Notes under the pieces: generated by a model
Databases searched by the model: none
What the model was told of the DNA's origin: nothing
What the model saw: only the letters and a program-made list of their open reading frames with translations
Translations under genes and position numbers: made by a program
Shown here: in pieces, positions 1-12,505 of the stretch
Numbering within the stretch: position 1 is the first letter of the stretch
Layout: each line of letters begins with the position of its first letter
NCBI RefSeq assembly: GCF_014905175.1
Contig: NC_057791.1
Span: forward strand, 19,348,177 to 19,412,176
Direction of reading: 5' to 3'
From: Aphidius gifuensis
Lineage: Eukaryota > Arthropoda > Insecta > Hymenoptera > Braconidae
DNA: 64,000 bases

Positions 1-3000
1 CTGTTATTTTTTTAATTAAATATTTTTTTTTTAATTTTTAATTTGGTATGTGGCAAAGAGGTACCACAAAATTCCGGAGTTATTGAAAATTTCAAAATTT
101 TGGAGCCACAAGTATTTCAGAATTTTCAATAATTCCAAGAATTTTTAAATTTTGAAAATCAATATTTTTTATTATTATTATTAAATTTATTTATAAAAAT
201 AATAATTTTTTATTTTCAACAACTGTTTTAACATCTGGCTAAATTTAAAATGTTAATTTTTTTTTTATTTCATTTTGAAAAATCAATACGTGATGAGCAA
301 AGCTTGACCCCTTCAACAATTTCATCCCCTTTTTAAAATTTTTTTAAAAATACATTTTTTTAATATTAACGCTTTAAAATCATATTTAGTTTTTAAATTA
401 TACATTGATGATAAAATTATATTATTCGAGTTCCGGGATAATGGTAATATATTTTTTTCATTTTTATTTTTTGTTCATATGTTGCTGCTTGTGGATCTTT
501 TCGTTCCCATGATATAACAACGTTAGAATATACACTCCAGCTGTATAAAAATATTCAAGATAAAAAAAAAATTATAAAAAGACAGAGAGCAATAGATAAA
601 GAATAAGAATCGTGAAAGAAAAAAAATAAAAAGTGGCGGTAAAGAAATGTAAAAGTCGATAGGAAGGGTAAATTGTTTTTTTAGATTTTTTTTTCTATAA
701 AACTGGTTCAATTTTATTTTATTTTAATATTATTATTTTAAAATGCGGGTTAATACCAGCTAAAAACCGGTTGTATCTACGATGCAACACACCGAGAATA
801 TTTTTAATTCTATAAAAATGAGCAAAAAAAAAATATTAAAAGACGAAGATATATAAGTTTTGAAAAAAATAAAATTATTTTCAACAAGATATTATAATTT
901 TTTTTTTTTATTTTTAATTAATTAGAAATCTTGTATCTGTTATTATATTCTCTCAAAGAAAAAAAAAATAAATTCTCCATATATTTATTTTTCTTGAATT
1001 ATCTTTTAGCAATTTTTAATTAAATTTAATTTTTTTATTGATAAAAAAAAAAAGCTATACTACATTTTATTTATTTCTATTTTGAGGATGTTGTAATTTT
1101 GCTATAATAATATTATTTTTTGCAATATAATGTATATAAACAAGTACCACGTGTTTTTGTGTTAAGTGAAGTCGATGACGTGCTGGATCTACCTCACGTG
1201 CTTCAAGGTTTTCTCCTCCTCTTTTAGTCTCCCTTTGTGGTGGTGATAGTAGTGGTAGCCAATTCCCTTCCTCAACTTCCTCAACATCAACTCGTTTTTT
1301 TTTTTCTACAACATTTATATAACTGTGTGTGTGTGTGTGAAGCCACTTTTCAACACTCATTCATATGCAATAACTGTGAATGATACATACACACACATAT
1401 ATATTTATTTTCGCACCAACAAGTGGCCCTTGTTGATCAATCCTCCTCTTCACTCTACTCTTGCCTCTCGTAATATCAATTTTTTTTTTTTACACATTTT
1501 TTACACCGTTGCAAATTAATCTTGTTGTTTTTCTTTTTTTAATAACAATTTTCCTAATTGATTCATTAATTTTTATACTTATTAATTTATATTTTTTTAT
1601 TAATAAATTTTTAAAATTACAAACAGTTTTGTTTTCAAAATGATAGAGAAATAACTTTTTTATAAAATTTTAAATTATTATCTATTTTTATCAACTGTAA
1701 ATACACCTGTTTTTTTTTTTTTTTGCTTTACTCTTTTTTTAAAGCAAGCTTTATTTTTTTTTCATATCGGTCAATTGATTTTTCTTTTTATAAAATTTTA
1801 TTTATATTTAATAAAATTGTTATTATTATTATTTTTATGCTTTAAATATTTAAATTTTTAAAATTATTTTAAATTAATGTTGAGAAAGTGCAAAATATTT
1901 TAACAAGATTTTTAAATTAAAAAATTGCTTAGAAGAATTTTAGTATTATTATTGTTGTGAAATATTATTGCTTATTTATTTTTTTATTTTATAATGTGTT
2001 TATTACGATAATATTTTTGTGTATATATATTATCACCAACACAACGATCAAAAAATACCGTTGAAAAATCATCGTTGATCGTGAATCGCAAGAGTACATT
2101 GGACTTGGCCTCTTTCATCTCTCTCTCCCTCTCCCTCTTTCTCTCTCATATTTTAATAAAAAATATAAAAAACAGTAAAAAAAAACGTACACTCAATTTA
2201 TCTGTTAATTTAAAAAAAAACAAAAATTTTTTTAAATAAATAAATAAAATAGTTTGAAAATTTTTTTTTTTAAATTATTTTTAATTTTATAAATTAGGTC
2301 GTTTTAAATATTTAAATTATTATTCAATTAAATTATAGATTCGGTCAAGGTAGAATAAATATACTATATCAATATAAAAAAAAAAAAAAAAAATTATAAA
2401 AATAGATTATATATAGATTAAATATAAAATTGAGGAAAAAAAAAAAAAAAAAAAATCCATAAATTTGCTTTTTACGAGTTTGTTTTTTTGCTATTTTAAT
2501 AAATTGATGATGAATTTGATAATGAAGTTTTTAATTTGTCAATAGAATGATCTAATGTTTACATTTGATGTAACACGTGTGTTATACATACAGTTAAGTT
2601 GTATTTAAATATTTAAAAAATCCATGTGTGTGTGCGCGCGCGCGCGTATTTACGTTAAAGTTGTGCGTGCGATGGTTTGTTTTGAAGTGGATTGGCATGC
2701 TGGTTGTATGATTGTGTGAGTTTGTGAATGGAGCTTTCATTTATTATATGTGGTGTAGATAACGTGATATCAGCATTCAGCAGTAACACGGTGCGAGCAT
2801 TCAGTGTGAATTAAAATGAAAAAAAAAAAAAAGCGTGCATGAATTTGTTTGACGTCAATTTAAATCTACTCTGCATCATTCATCTTATTTTTTAATTTAA
2901 TTATTTTCATATTTTAAATTACATGTACTTGTACATATTCAAGTGATAGTAATTTTTTTTTTTTTTTTAAATTCATATTAACCAGGTGTGAATTTTTTTG

Positions 3001-4848
3001 TTATTTTGATATAAAAATATTTATTTTATCAAAATGATAATTAAAGTTATCTTTTTTTTTTTTTAAAACTCGTAAAAAAATATTTAATCTTTATGTTTTT
3101 TTTTTTGCTTCTTTATTTAATTTAATTTTTTTATATTTTTAAAAAGTTTTTCCTTATCATGTATATTAATTTTAAAATCATAAAAAATTTTAAGTAACTT
3201 GTTTACAATTTTAATGACAAAAATTTTTATATTTTTTACAATGAAAATTTATTTATCAATGTGAGAACAATATATGACGAAAATTAAATTTATTATAAAT
3301 ATATATTACTTTTACTATATAGCCGGAAACAATTTCATGTAAACAAGTTTATTAATAATTTTTTTTTTTTCCATAATATATTTAGTTTATATATATTTTT
3401 TTATTTTTAGAAACTTTTGAATTGCTGTGAATTTTCACCAGTCAGTAATCAGAGCCTCCCCGACATAATAGAAAGTACCAGTTGAATCTGGGATACATTT
3501 TACCTCAATGAACAAAGACATGAAAAAACAAATTAATGAAAAATAAATTTGCAAATATCACAATTATTTATATTTTTAATTTTCTCGATAAATTTTTTTT
3601 ATCATTTAAACTAAAAAAATAACATGCAACAAAGTCCAATGATAAAAGAATAAATTTATATTTTGTTTTGTATTTTATATTCTTTGATAAAAAACTTTAT
3701 TAAAAGTAAAAAAAAAAATGAATATAAATATTCTCCCCAGATGAATAATTTTCATTTGCTCACATGCCATTTTTAAAATTACGTCTATGCAAAATTTGCT
3801 GACCTTCATCCCCTTGTGATTCTTTTGACATCAGGGATGTAGTTTTTTATTTTTTATCTCTTCATGAAAAGAAGACAAATAATATAAAAAAAAAATATAT
3901 TTAAAAAAAAAATAGATTATGAGTCACCCTAGAAAATACTCGATCGATTTCATCCGAACATTTTCTGGGGGTTGTTCCAATTTTAAGCCTCCACCCTCTA
4001 AATTGAAGGGCTTTTACATTCTCCACCCTGTTCTTTTTTACTCCCTACACCCCCTGTGAATTAATCGAATTTAAAAAAAAAAAATTTTGTCATTTTAATT
4101 TGCTTTTTTTTTTTTTTTTTCTTTATTTCCTTTTTATATAAAACTTTTTTTTTATTTATTTTTTCATTGAGATAAAAATTTCGCATAGTAATTTTTTTTT
4201 TTTTTTTTCTCTGCCTCGGGGGATAAAAGGGGGTTGATGATTCAAAAAAAATAAAATATAATAATAATAATATTAATAGGGGTATTAAAAAAAAAAAATT
4301 ATATTTTTAAGAAAATTTTTAAATAATAATTTTTATTATTAAATAAATTCTTTGTACTTGTTATTTATTTTAATTTTTTTGTTTTTTTTTTTATTCTTCA
4401 TAGTAAAGAATAAATTTTTCTGTAAAAAAAAAAAAAAATTAAATATTCATAACGTACACGAAGCATCGTGTAATAAAGCTTCTGAATTTTTTAATTTTGT
4501 AAAATGAATTATTATTCAGTTTTTTTTTTTTAATTTTTCTACCAGTTGAAATTAAAATTTTTAATTTAATTTTATTTTTTGTTTACAGATAAGAGAGTTT
4601 ATTGCTGGAAAAAAAAAATATAAATATATACAGTGCAGGAAGAGCCAAAGAACTGCAAAAAACTTTGGTAAAAAAAATATAAAAAAAGAGTAACATTTTT
4701 AATCATAAACAAAAGTAATTAAAAATGAATATTAATATATTATTTTTTATGTTTTTAGGTGTAAAAAATACTGGAGGATTGGAATATAGTTAATTGATAA
4801 AAATTAACTGTTAAATTGTTGATTAAATTGTTAATAAAAACAGTTCGT
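1..4848. other. AT-rich 5' flank and probable non-coding leader of the BTB/psq gene
   Basis: No convincing coding region is seen; the ORFs are short, low-complexity products of A/T tracts. Two intervals near the right end look like spliced leader sequence: one after a tttacag acceptor at about 4588, and one after a tttttag acceptor at about 4759 that runs into the ATG at 4849. A less AT-rich patch at about 2680-2860 repeats the string gcattcag and holds an insect-type initiator (TCAGT, about 2801), so it is a candidate start-site region. A GT/CG alternating tract lies just upstream. Start site and leader exons are inference. Confidence 0.35.
2623..2647. repeat. Alternating (TG)n(CG)n tract
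   Basis: A GT run passes directly into a CG run of about six units. Alternating purine-pyrimidine sequence of this kind is the classic Z-DNA-prone type. It lies about 150 bases before the putative start region of the BTB/psq gene. Confidence 0.75.
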
Positions 4849-7800
4849 ATGCAACAACGACGTAGTAGCAGTGTTTCCTCAACCCAATCAACGACACAAT
4901 CATCAACAATGTCGAATATATTTCCACAACAATATTGTCTACGATGGAAATACCATCACAGCAATTTACAAACAATGTTTTCACAATTACTTGAAAGACA
5001 AGCATATTGTGATGTTACACTTGCTTGTGAAGGACAAACACTCAGGGCACACAAGGTAAATTTATTATCAATATTTATAAATCATTAACTTTAACATTTC
5101 ATTTTTTTTTTTTAAATTTAAAAAATAACAATAAACAATGGGGCTTGCAAACAAGGGTGAAAGAAACTATTGATTTTAACTAAAATGAATTAATTTTTGA
5201 ATTTTCTATAAAATAAATAATAAAAAAATTTATTAATTTAAAATTACTTGTATAATTCAATTAAATTACGTAGAAATTAAATTTTAATAAACAATTAATA
5301 CAACGGTAAATTAATAATTAATATTAATTAAAAAAAAATTTATTGTTTTTCGTTTTTATTTTGCAAATATTGATTTGATTAAAAATAATGAAAAAAAAAA
5401 ATTATTTCTTTCAATGGAAATTTGATAAATAAATTTTATAAAATTGCTAACAATTCATAATATTTTTTTAACAAATAAAAAAAATTAATTCAATAACAGA
5501 CAAGCCATCAGACTGAAAATAAATAAAAAAAAAAATTTTTGATGAACGATCGAATTTCTATTTCTTATTTCTCTCGTCTGTTTCTGCAGACACAAAAAAT
5601 GTTAAAAAATAAAATAAGCCATTTTTATTATTTTTATTAATTTTTTTTATTCATTTTTTGATATCCCCTCTTTTTTCACCTTCCACCCAATGTCATATTA
5701 TATTTTTTACCATGTTATACGATTTCTCATTCCATTCTCTCATTTATTCTCTTTTCGTCTACGTTTCGCGAAAAAAAAAATATATTTTTTTTCATTTTTT
5801 TAAATAATAATAAAACTAAGAGAAAAAAAAAAAACGTACTCCATCAAAGTTGAGTATTTGGCTGTTTTTTTTTTTATTTTTCATATTTTTTTTTTATTTT
5901 TTACTTTTGGTTAAGCTCCAAATTGTAAAATCAATACTTTAGTAGTAAATTTAGAATAACCGGGCATCGTTGTCGTTGCCATTATTATATTTGCGTGTAT
6001 AAAAAAATAAACTAAATAAATTTGCAAAAAAAAAAAAACGATATTACAATGTTTTTTGTAATAATTAAAAAAGTAAAACATTGAAAATTAAAAATTAAAG
6101 GAAATAATGAATGACTGTGTAACCACGGAAATGTTAATTGCAACATAAACAATAAAAATTTTAACTTTAATAATGGGGTTGATGAAAATTGTCCTTTTCT
6201 AAGGGTTGTAAAAGGGTTTATTGTCCAATAAAATATAAGGGTTTTATCCCAAGACAGTTGTAATAAATTATCTCTTGACTATTTGTTTATTTTTATTTGT
6301 TTTTTCTATTTGAAAATTTTTTTCCATCAACTTTTTAACATAATATTTGGATAGCTTTAATTATTATAAATAATATTAATTATATATATTTGTTTTAAAT
6401 AATAAATATATAATTTAATACTTTTTTTCATTTCATAGCGTGTTTTTTAATTTCATCGTCTATAACAACTCTGATATAAACTACATTTAATTTTTTTTTT
6501 TAAATTTTTTTAAAATTGAGGTAATGTACGTGTCGATAGCCTGATTGTTTCGCATTAAAACACTATAAAGAGAAATTTTTATTTCAATATAAAAAATAAT
6601 GTTTTTTCTAATTTAAAAAATCATAAATTATTTTTTTTTGTTATTTAAAATAGTAAATTAATTTTTTCTATATTAAATTATCGATATTATTTATTGTTAA
6701 CGAGGATGAAAATTATTGTAAAAAAAAAAAGAAATTTAAATGAATATTGAAAGATTGATTGATAAATGCACGTGTTAATTGAAGTTTATCGGATGAACAA
6801 GTTACCACATAAACTTGATATAAAATTAACATTTAATTCACTTGTTAAATCTTCATTCAGCATCATCAACCCCATCCAGAATAACCAATTTATTACATTC
6901 AATTATTATCACAAAAATTTTCCAGTAAATTAAAACTCCATATCAATTTCTCTTTATTATTTTTTTTTTTTGTTAACATTTTAAAACACTTCAATATTCT
7001 CAATTTTAAAATAAAAAAAATGTGACTAATTTCCGGCTTGAAATTATTATCATCATCCTAAAAACTATATGTTAAAAATATATATAAAATACATGTCCAG
7101 TATTATCTACAAGGCTATGATAAAACCCAATCTTTTAAAATATTTTTTTAGTACTTGACTATCTACGAAAAAAAAAAAAATATATATTAAGAAAAATAAA
7201 TTTTATCTTTGTTATACTTACTGATTTTTTTAATTTCGAAAAAAATATTATTTACTGAAATAATAATAATAATGTAATATCTTTGTAACATTCCATTTTG
7301 TATATAATTTTTTTTATCTTTTCGAAAAAATTTCATCATCAATGAGTCATTTTAATTTATATTTTTTTTCCACTAAAAAAAACTTGCGTCATTAACAACT
7401 CAGCATTTTTTAGAATTTTTTTTTTTTTCGAATAAATTTATTTTTTATTTTAAATGTGTGTTTGTGTGTGTGTATTTCTAACGAATTTCGATGATGGAAA
7501 TTTGAACTAACTTTGCGTGCTAGTATCCGCTTGTCTATATTTTTTTTTCAATTTTATTTTTTATATCCTCGTTTTGCAAAATAGAAAAAAAAAAAAAAAA
7601 ACTATGTATACAGTTTTATTTTTATTTTTTTATCATTTCAACGTATGTGTGACTCATTTTACGATCGATATTTCTAAACGACGAAATAGTCTTCCACGAG
7701 ACAATAGAATTTATTTTCACTGGTTGTTGATCTATTTTACAAACCTTTTATATTTTATCTCTTTTTTTTAATATAGATTGATGTTTATATTCTTGTGCTG

Positions 7801-10800
7801 TTATAAACAATATGACCCGATCTTTTATCTAGACAACGTAAAAAAAAATATATAAAAAAATTCTAATACATATAAAATAAATAAATGTTGAAGCTTTTAC
7901 AACATGTCTTTGCATTTCCCCCCGAAGTGTTAGATTATAATCTAAGTGATACACAAAATCGAAATTTATTTTTACTTTTTTTTTCGATAGAAATTTTCCA
8001 TAATAATTAATGAAAAGAAAAAATTCTGTAGGTGATTTGTATTTATCTATTTCAATACTTTATAAATATATCGATTTATCATTTTTTTTTATTCTCAGTA
8101 AAATAATATTTTTCTTTATACATAAAAAAAAAAATTTATACTGTTTTATATTATTTTTTTTCTATTGACATTTCTATTTTGGAGTAGAGGCGTTTTGATA
8201 TGAATTATCTTATAGATAACTATGGTTTATATATTTTTTATTTATCGTATATATAATTTTTTAAAAAAACCATTCCATCTGCTGTCATCGACCCCATCAT
8301 TATAATTTTTATCAATTTTATCTTACAAAGAAATATCAATTTTTTTGTTAGCTACAATTTCGTTTTTTTTTTACGTCTCGATAATCTGTAATTTAAAATA
8401 TTTTCTCTTTGTTAAATTTAAATTTTTTTTAGCAAGTGTTAAAGAGAAAAGAACAAAGCAGTGATAAAATATAAAAAATATAAAAAAAAACTGTATAAAT
8501 AAATATGAAAAAAAAATGAAAAAAAAAAAAAAATTTTAATAATAAAACGCACGAAAATTGTATTCATTATTTCCGGCCAGTAAAAGATGTAAAGACAGAA
8601 AATAAAAAAATATATATACTCAAGTGTAGAATAAAAAAAAGGATGATAAAAAAAAATTTGAAAAAAAAAATTAAATACAAACGAACGCGTACAGCCGTTA
8701 ATTAATTCCGCGCCCGAAGGGACATGTACGTGAGTAGCAATTCCACTGAGTGACTCATATCTCGGAAAATATATATTTTTTTTTTTCAAAAAATCACCCA
8801 AGATATTCATTCGATTATTTCAAAATAAAAATAATATAAAAAACTAACTAACTTTCGTCTCAGCATAAAAAATAAATTACTATATACCAAAAGTAAAGTA
8901 AAAAAAAAGGTAGCATCGAAAAAATTTTTCATTTTAATTTTATTTTTTTATAATCCTCTCCCCTTGAGCTGAATTTTATACGTTTTTTTTCGACATTCTC
9001 CATTTTTTCTCCTCTGTTTCTCATTTCCCACCCCTTTATCCATTTATTTTATAAAAAAAAAAATATATATACACCCAGGGGGGGAAAGGAAAAGAATGAA
9101 AAAAGAAAAAATTAAAAAAAAAGGATAGCTGCGCTGTACGCGAGTTTATAGAGTTTATTACCAGGAAGAAAACGAAGGTGGAAAAGAGAAGCCAAAGTCT
9201 GGAAGAGGGCAGACATGAGAGGGGTAAATATTGAGGTAGATGGAAAAAATAAAAATAAATATAAATAAAAAAAAATTGTATGCGCCTTGGTTCACAAGGT
9301 AGAAAAGACTCGGAATATTTCGATATGAAGTTGGCGGTATAATTTCAATTTTTCTCTCCTTCCTTTTCTCGCATTTTCTCTCTCTCGTAATAAATTTTTT
9401 TATTTTTTTTTATTTTTTCGTTACTTTATTGCTGTATTTCACCATAAAAAAAAGTCAGTATAGATATAATAAAACGATGGTATAGTGTACTCGTTGAGTA
9501 CTGAAAAGTTGACGGCCAAAAGAGAGGCGGCGCTTTCCTTTACGGCCTTATTTGCGGACGATGTTAAATTTCAAGGAAAATCAATACAGACTTCAACTTG
9601 GGCATTAAATATTCAGGCTATTGACTAGTCTTCCTATATATTTGGGCGGGGCTGAGATAAATAATTGCCCTGATTTATCATTTATCTTAAATTCATTTAA
9701 ATTGGAACGAAAAAAAAACAATCTTTTCCTTAAAATTTCCTTTTTATTTTTATTTTTTGTTAATTAATTAATTGTCTTTTGGCTGATTACAGGTTGTGCT
9801 GAGTGCTTGCAGTACATATTTTGATACAATATTATCACAATATGAGGAAAAAGATCCAATTGTCATAATGCGAGATGTCAAATTTTCAGACATAAAAGTT
9901 CTCGTTGAATTCATGTACAAGGGAGAGATCAATATCGATCACGTAAGAATTTTTTTTTTAATTTAATTTTATTATTATTATTTAATTTACGTGGGATGGA
10001 TTTTTAATTAAAATTCTTTTATATTTACCGTATATTTTTCTTTACATTTAAATATTATTACTTTTATTTTAACAAATAAGAAATTATTTTTTTCACAACA
10101 ACAAACTACCTACTGATTTTTATTTTTTAATTTCTATTTTTTTTTTTTTTTTTCATCGAAGATACTTAATTATTCAATTGGAACGATACCGTTCAACAGT
10201 TGAACACTGTGTGTTCTCGAGTTACAGAATTTTAAAAAATAAAAAAATTATTTCGAAATAGTAATATTATATTTGTTTAATTTTTTTTTTTGTTTTTATT
10301 TAATTTCACGATATTTTTTCTATTATACGGCTGTTAGAAGGGAATGTATATATTTTGTTCGAGAACATTTATTTCAGCGTGTGGCGCATAGAGGCCTTGT
10401 GACCCACATTCAAAAATATATATATATTTTTTTTTATTATTTTATCATATAATTTGTTTTTATTTTTCCGCTTTTTTTTCAATTCAGCGAGACGATAGAA
10501 AGCTGCATAGAAAGTTACAGCTATCAATTTGTATTTTTTTTATTTTTTAATAATATTTCAAAATATATTCTGCGGTTTTTTTTTTAATTAACACATACAC
10601 ACATACCTACAAACTTACAATGAGATTATTTAAATGTTATTTTTCTATTTTTAATTAATCAATGAATTATTTTTTTTTTATTTTTTCAAATATAGACAAG
10701 ACTGTCGTCATTATTAAAAACAGCGGAAGATCTTCATATAAAGGGTCTTGCTGAAGTTAGTTGGCGAAGTGATCCAGTACAAAATGAATTAAGTAATAGT

Positions 10801-12369
10801 GGCCATAGTCCTGGTGCATCATCAACACCAGGTGTTGAAGCAGTACTTCGTGATGATGGTGATGAATCACCACCAGCAAAACAAAAAAGAAGAGGTCGTC
10901 CACCACTTGATGATCCACCAGCAGCACATGATGTATTTACACCAAAAATTACATGTGTTACCGGTGCAAATGTAAAATTTATTAATCAAATAATCAAATA
11001 ATATTATTATTTTAATATTAGCTTTAATTAATTCATTTTATTTTTATTTTTAGGATGAAATGTTGAGTGAGGGTGATCATGAAAGTTGGGACGATGAAAT
11101 GATGATTAATGAAAACCATGATAATCCAATGCCACCGGTAATTAAAAATTAAAAAATTAAATTTTAATTATAATTATTAATAAGAGGTTAAAAGTATTAT
11201 TAATAATTAATTTACATATTTTTTTTAGCTATCTTATATGAAAGACGATCCAGCAAGTAATTCCGATCAAGACAAAAAATGTATGTTACAATTTTTTATA
11301 TAAAAACATTGATTAATAATAATTGGTTAATTAATTTGAATATATATTTTTTTGTTTAGCTACGACATCAACAACACCAAACACACCGACAAATTCAAAT
11401 GCAACAAATTTAGCAATACCAGAACAATTTCGTGATGTTATTAAAATGAATGATTATTTAACAACTGGACGTAGACAAGAATTTTGGGAAGAGCCATTTA
11501 CAAGACGTGTTATGGATGCAATTAAAAGTAAAGAATTAGAAATGAAATCAGCTGCTGAAATTCTTGGTGTATCATATGGCACACTTTATGGAAGATATCG
11601 TGACAGTTATGGTTGTCTAAAACATCCATACAGGTAATTAAAAAAAATAATAAACAATATAATTTAAATTTGATTAATGCATTAATTAAAAACAAAAATA
11701 AAAAAACCAAATTGTAAATAATAATATTAACAAAAATATTAAAGTTTTAATATATTTAGAGTACGTGATTTTTGGTCTGAGCCTGGACCAGCTGAGGTAT
11801 TATCAAAATTACGAAGAAAAGAAATAACTCTATTTCGAGCTGCTGAATTTTTAAATGTCACCGTCCATACATTAGCAACATATTTATCAACACTACAAGG
11901 ACCAGATAGAATATCATTAACTGGTGAATTAAATTTATCATCAATTGATAATAATGATGAACAAAATGATGCTGCTGTTAATGATATATTACAAAAATTA
12001 AATTCACCAACAACAACACCACCAACAGCAGCAGCAGCAACAACAACGACATCATCAACAACAATACCAACAACATCATCAACATTAAAACGTGGTAGTA
12101 GTAGTGTAGGTGGTTGTAGTGATAATGGTAATAGTTTTATTGATTTACAATCATCAATATCAAAAGCAGCAACATCAGTACTTGAAAATAATCCAGATAT
12201 AACTATTGTTAAAACTGAAAGTTTATCATCACGTAAACGTGAATATTCAAAAATTATTAATACTGAAAATAATAATGCTAAGTTAATGAGTGGTGGTGGT
12301 GTTAGTGAAGTTACACAACAAAAAATTACTGATCCATTGTCATTAAATAATGATCATAATAAGCCCTAA
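4849..12369 (+). CDS. BTB/POZ transcription factor with AT-hook and two psq-type HTH motifs
   Basis: Seven coding exons: 4849-5055, 9793-9942, 10696-10971, 11054-11137, 11229-11280, 11360-11633 and 11760-12369 (1653 nt, 550 aa, all GT-AG, phases consistent). Residues about 28-140 are a BTB/POZ domain of the insect bric-a-brac/lola/pipsqueak type (QQYCLRWKYHHSNLQ, CDVTLACEGQTLRAHK, VVLSACSTYF, EFMYKGEINI). BTB domains mediate dimerisation. At about 185-190 is an AT-hook core (KRRGRPP). Residues about 298-345 and 350-395 each read as a psq-like helix-turn-helix (AAEILGVSYGTLYGRYRDSY; LFRAAEFLNVTVHTLATYLS). The tail is Ser/Thr/Asn-rich. This is a nuclear DNA-binding regulator. The in-frame ATG at 4849 was chosen because nothing upstream is supported. 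The closest Drosophila orthologue is not identified; it does not read as lola, ribbon or pipsqueak itself. Confidence 0.88.
5056..9792 (+). other. Large first coding intron of the BTB/psq gene
   Basis: The 4.7 kb intron splits the BTB domain between its AHK and VVLSAC motifs. It is mostly A/T homopolymer and short simple repeats, with no supported coding exon. Two patches stand out from the composition: about 8690-8770 and about 9480-9680, the latter with GATA-type strings and a GGGCGGGGC-type box. They are candidate enhancers, by inference only. Confidence 0.6.
7930..7945. repeat. Perfect 16 bp palindrome TTAGATTATAATCTAA
   Basis: This perfect dyad contains two inverted TAATCT half-sites, close to the TAATCC-type core bound by Bicoid/Otx-class homeodomains. 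It lies inside the long first coding intron of the BTB/psq gene. A chance AT-rich palindrome cannot be excluded. Confidence 0.4.
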
Positions 12370-12499
12370 CTATATAGACCATATTTTACACAATTAAATG
12401 ATACAAGATTATTTAGAAATCATGATTACAGAAATCAAATTTCTCCAACAAGATTTTATTCAAATTTATTTACTCGTTTTATCACTAATTTTCATTTCA

Positions 12500-12505
12500 A
12501 ATAAA
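12500..12505 (+). terminator. Candidate polyadenylation signal AATAAA of the BTB/psq gene
   Basis: First canonical AATAAA after the stop codon, about 130 nt downstream of it, followed by a long T/GT-rich tract. AATAAA is common by chance at this base composition. Confidence 0.35.

Noticed and set aside
8439..8810. 123-residue minus-strand ORF inside the BTB first intron
   Set aside because: Phe/Ile/Tyr-rich translation of poly-A sequence with no domain or codon signal.
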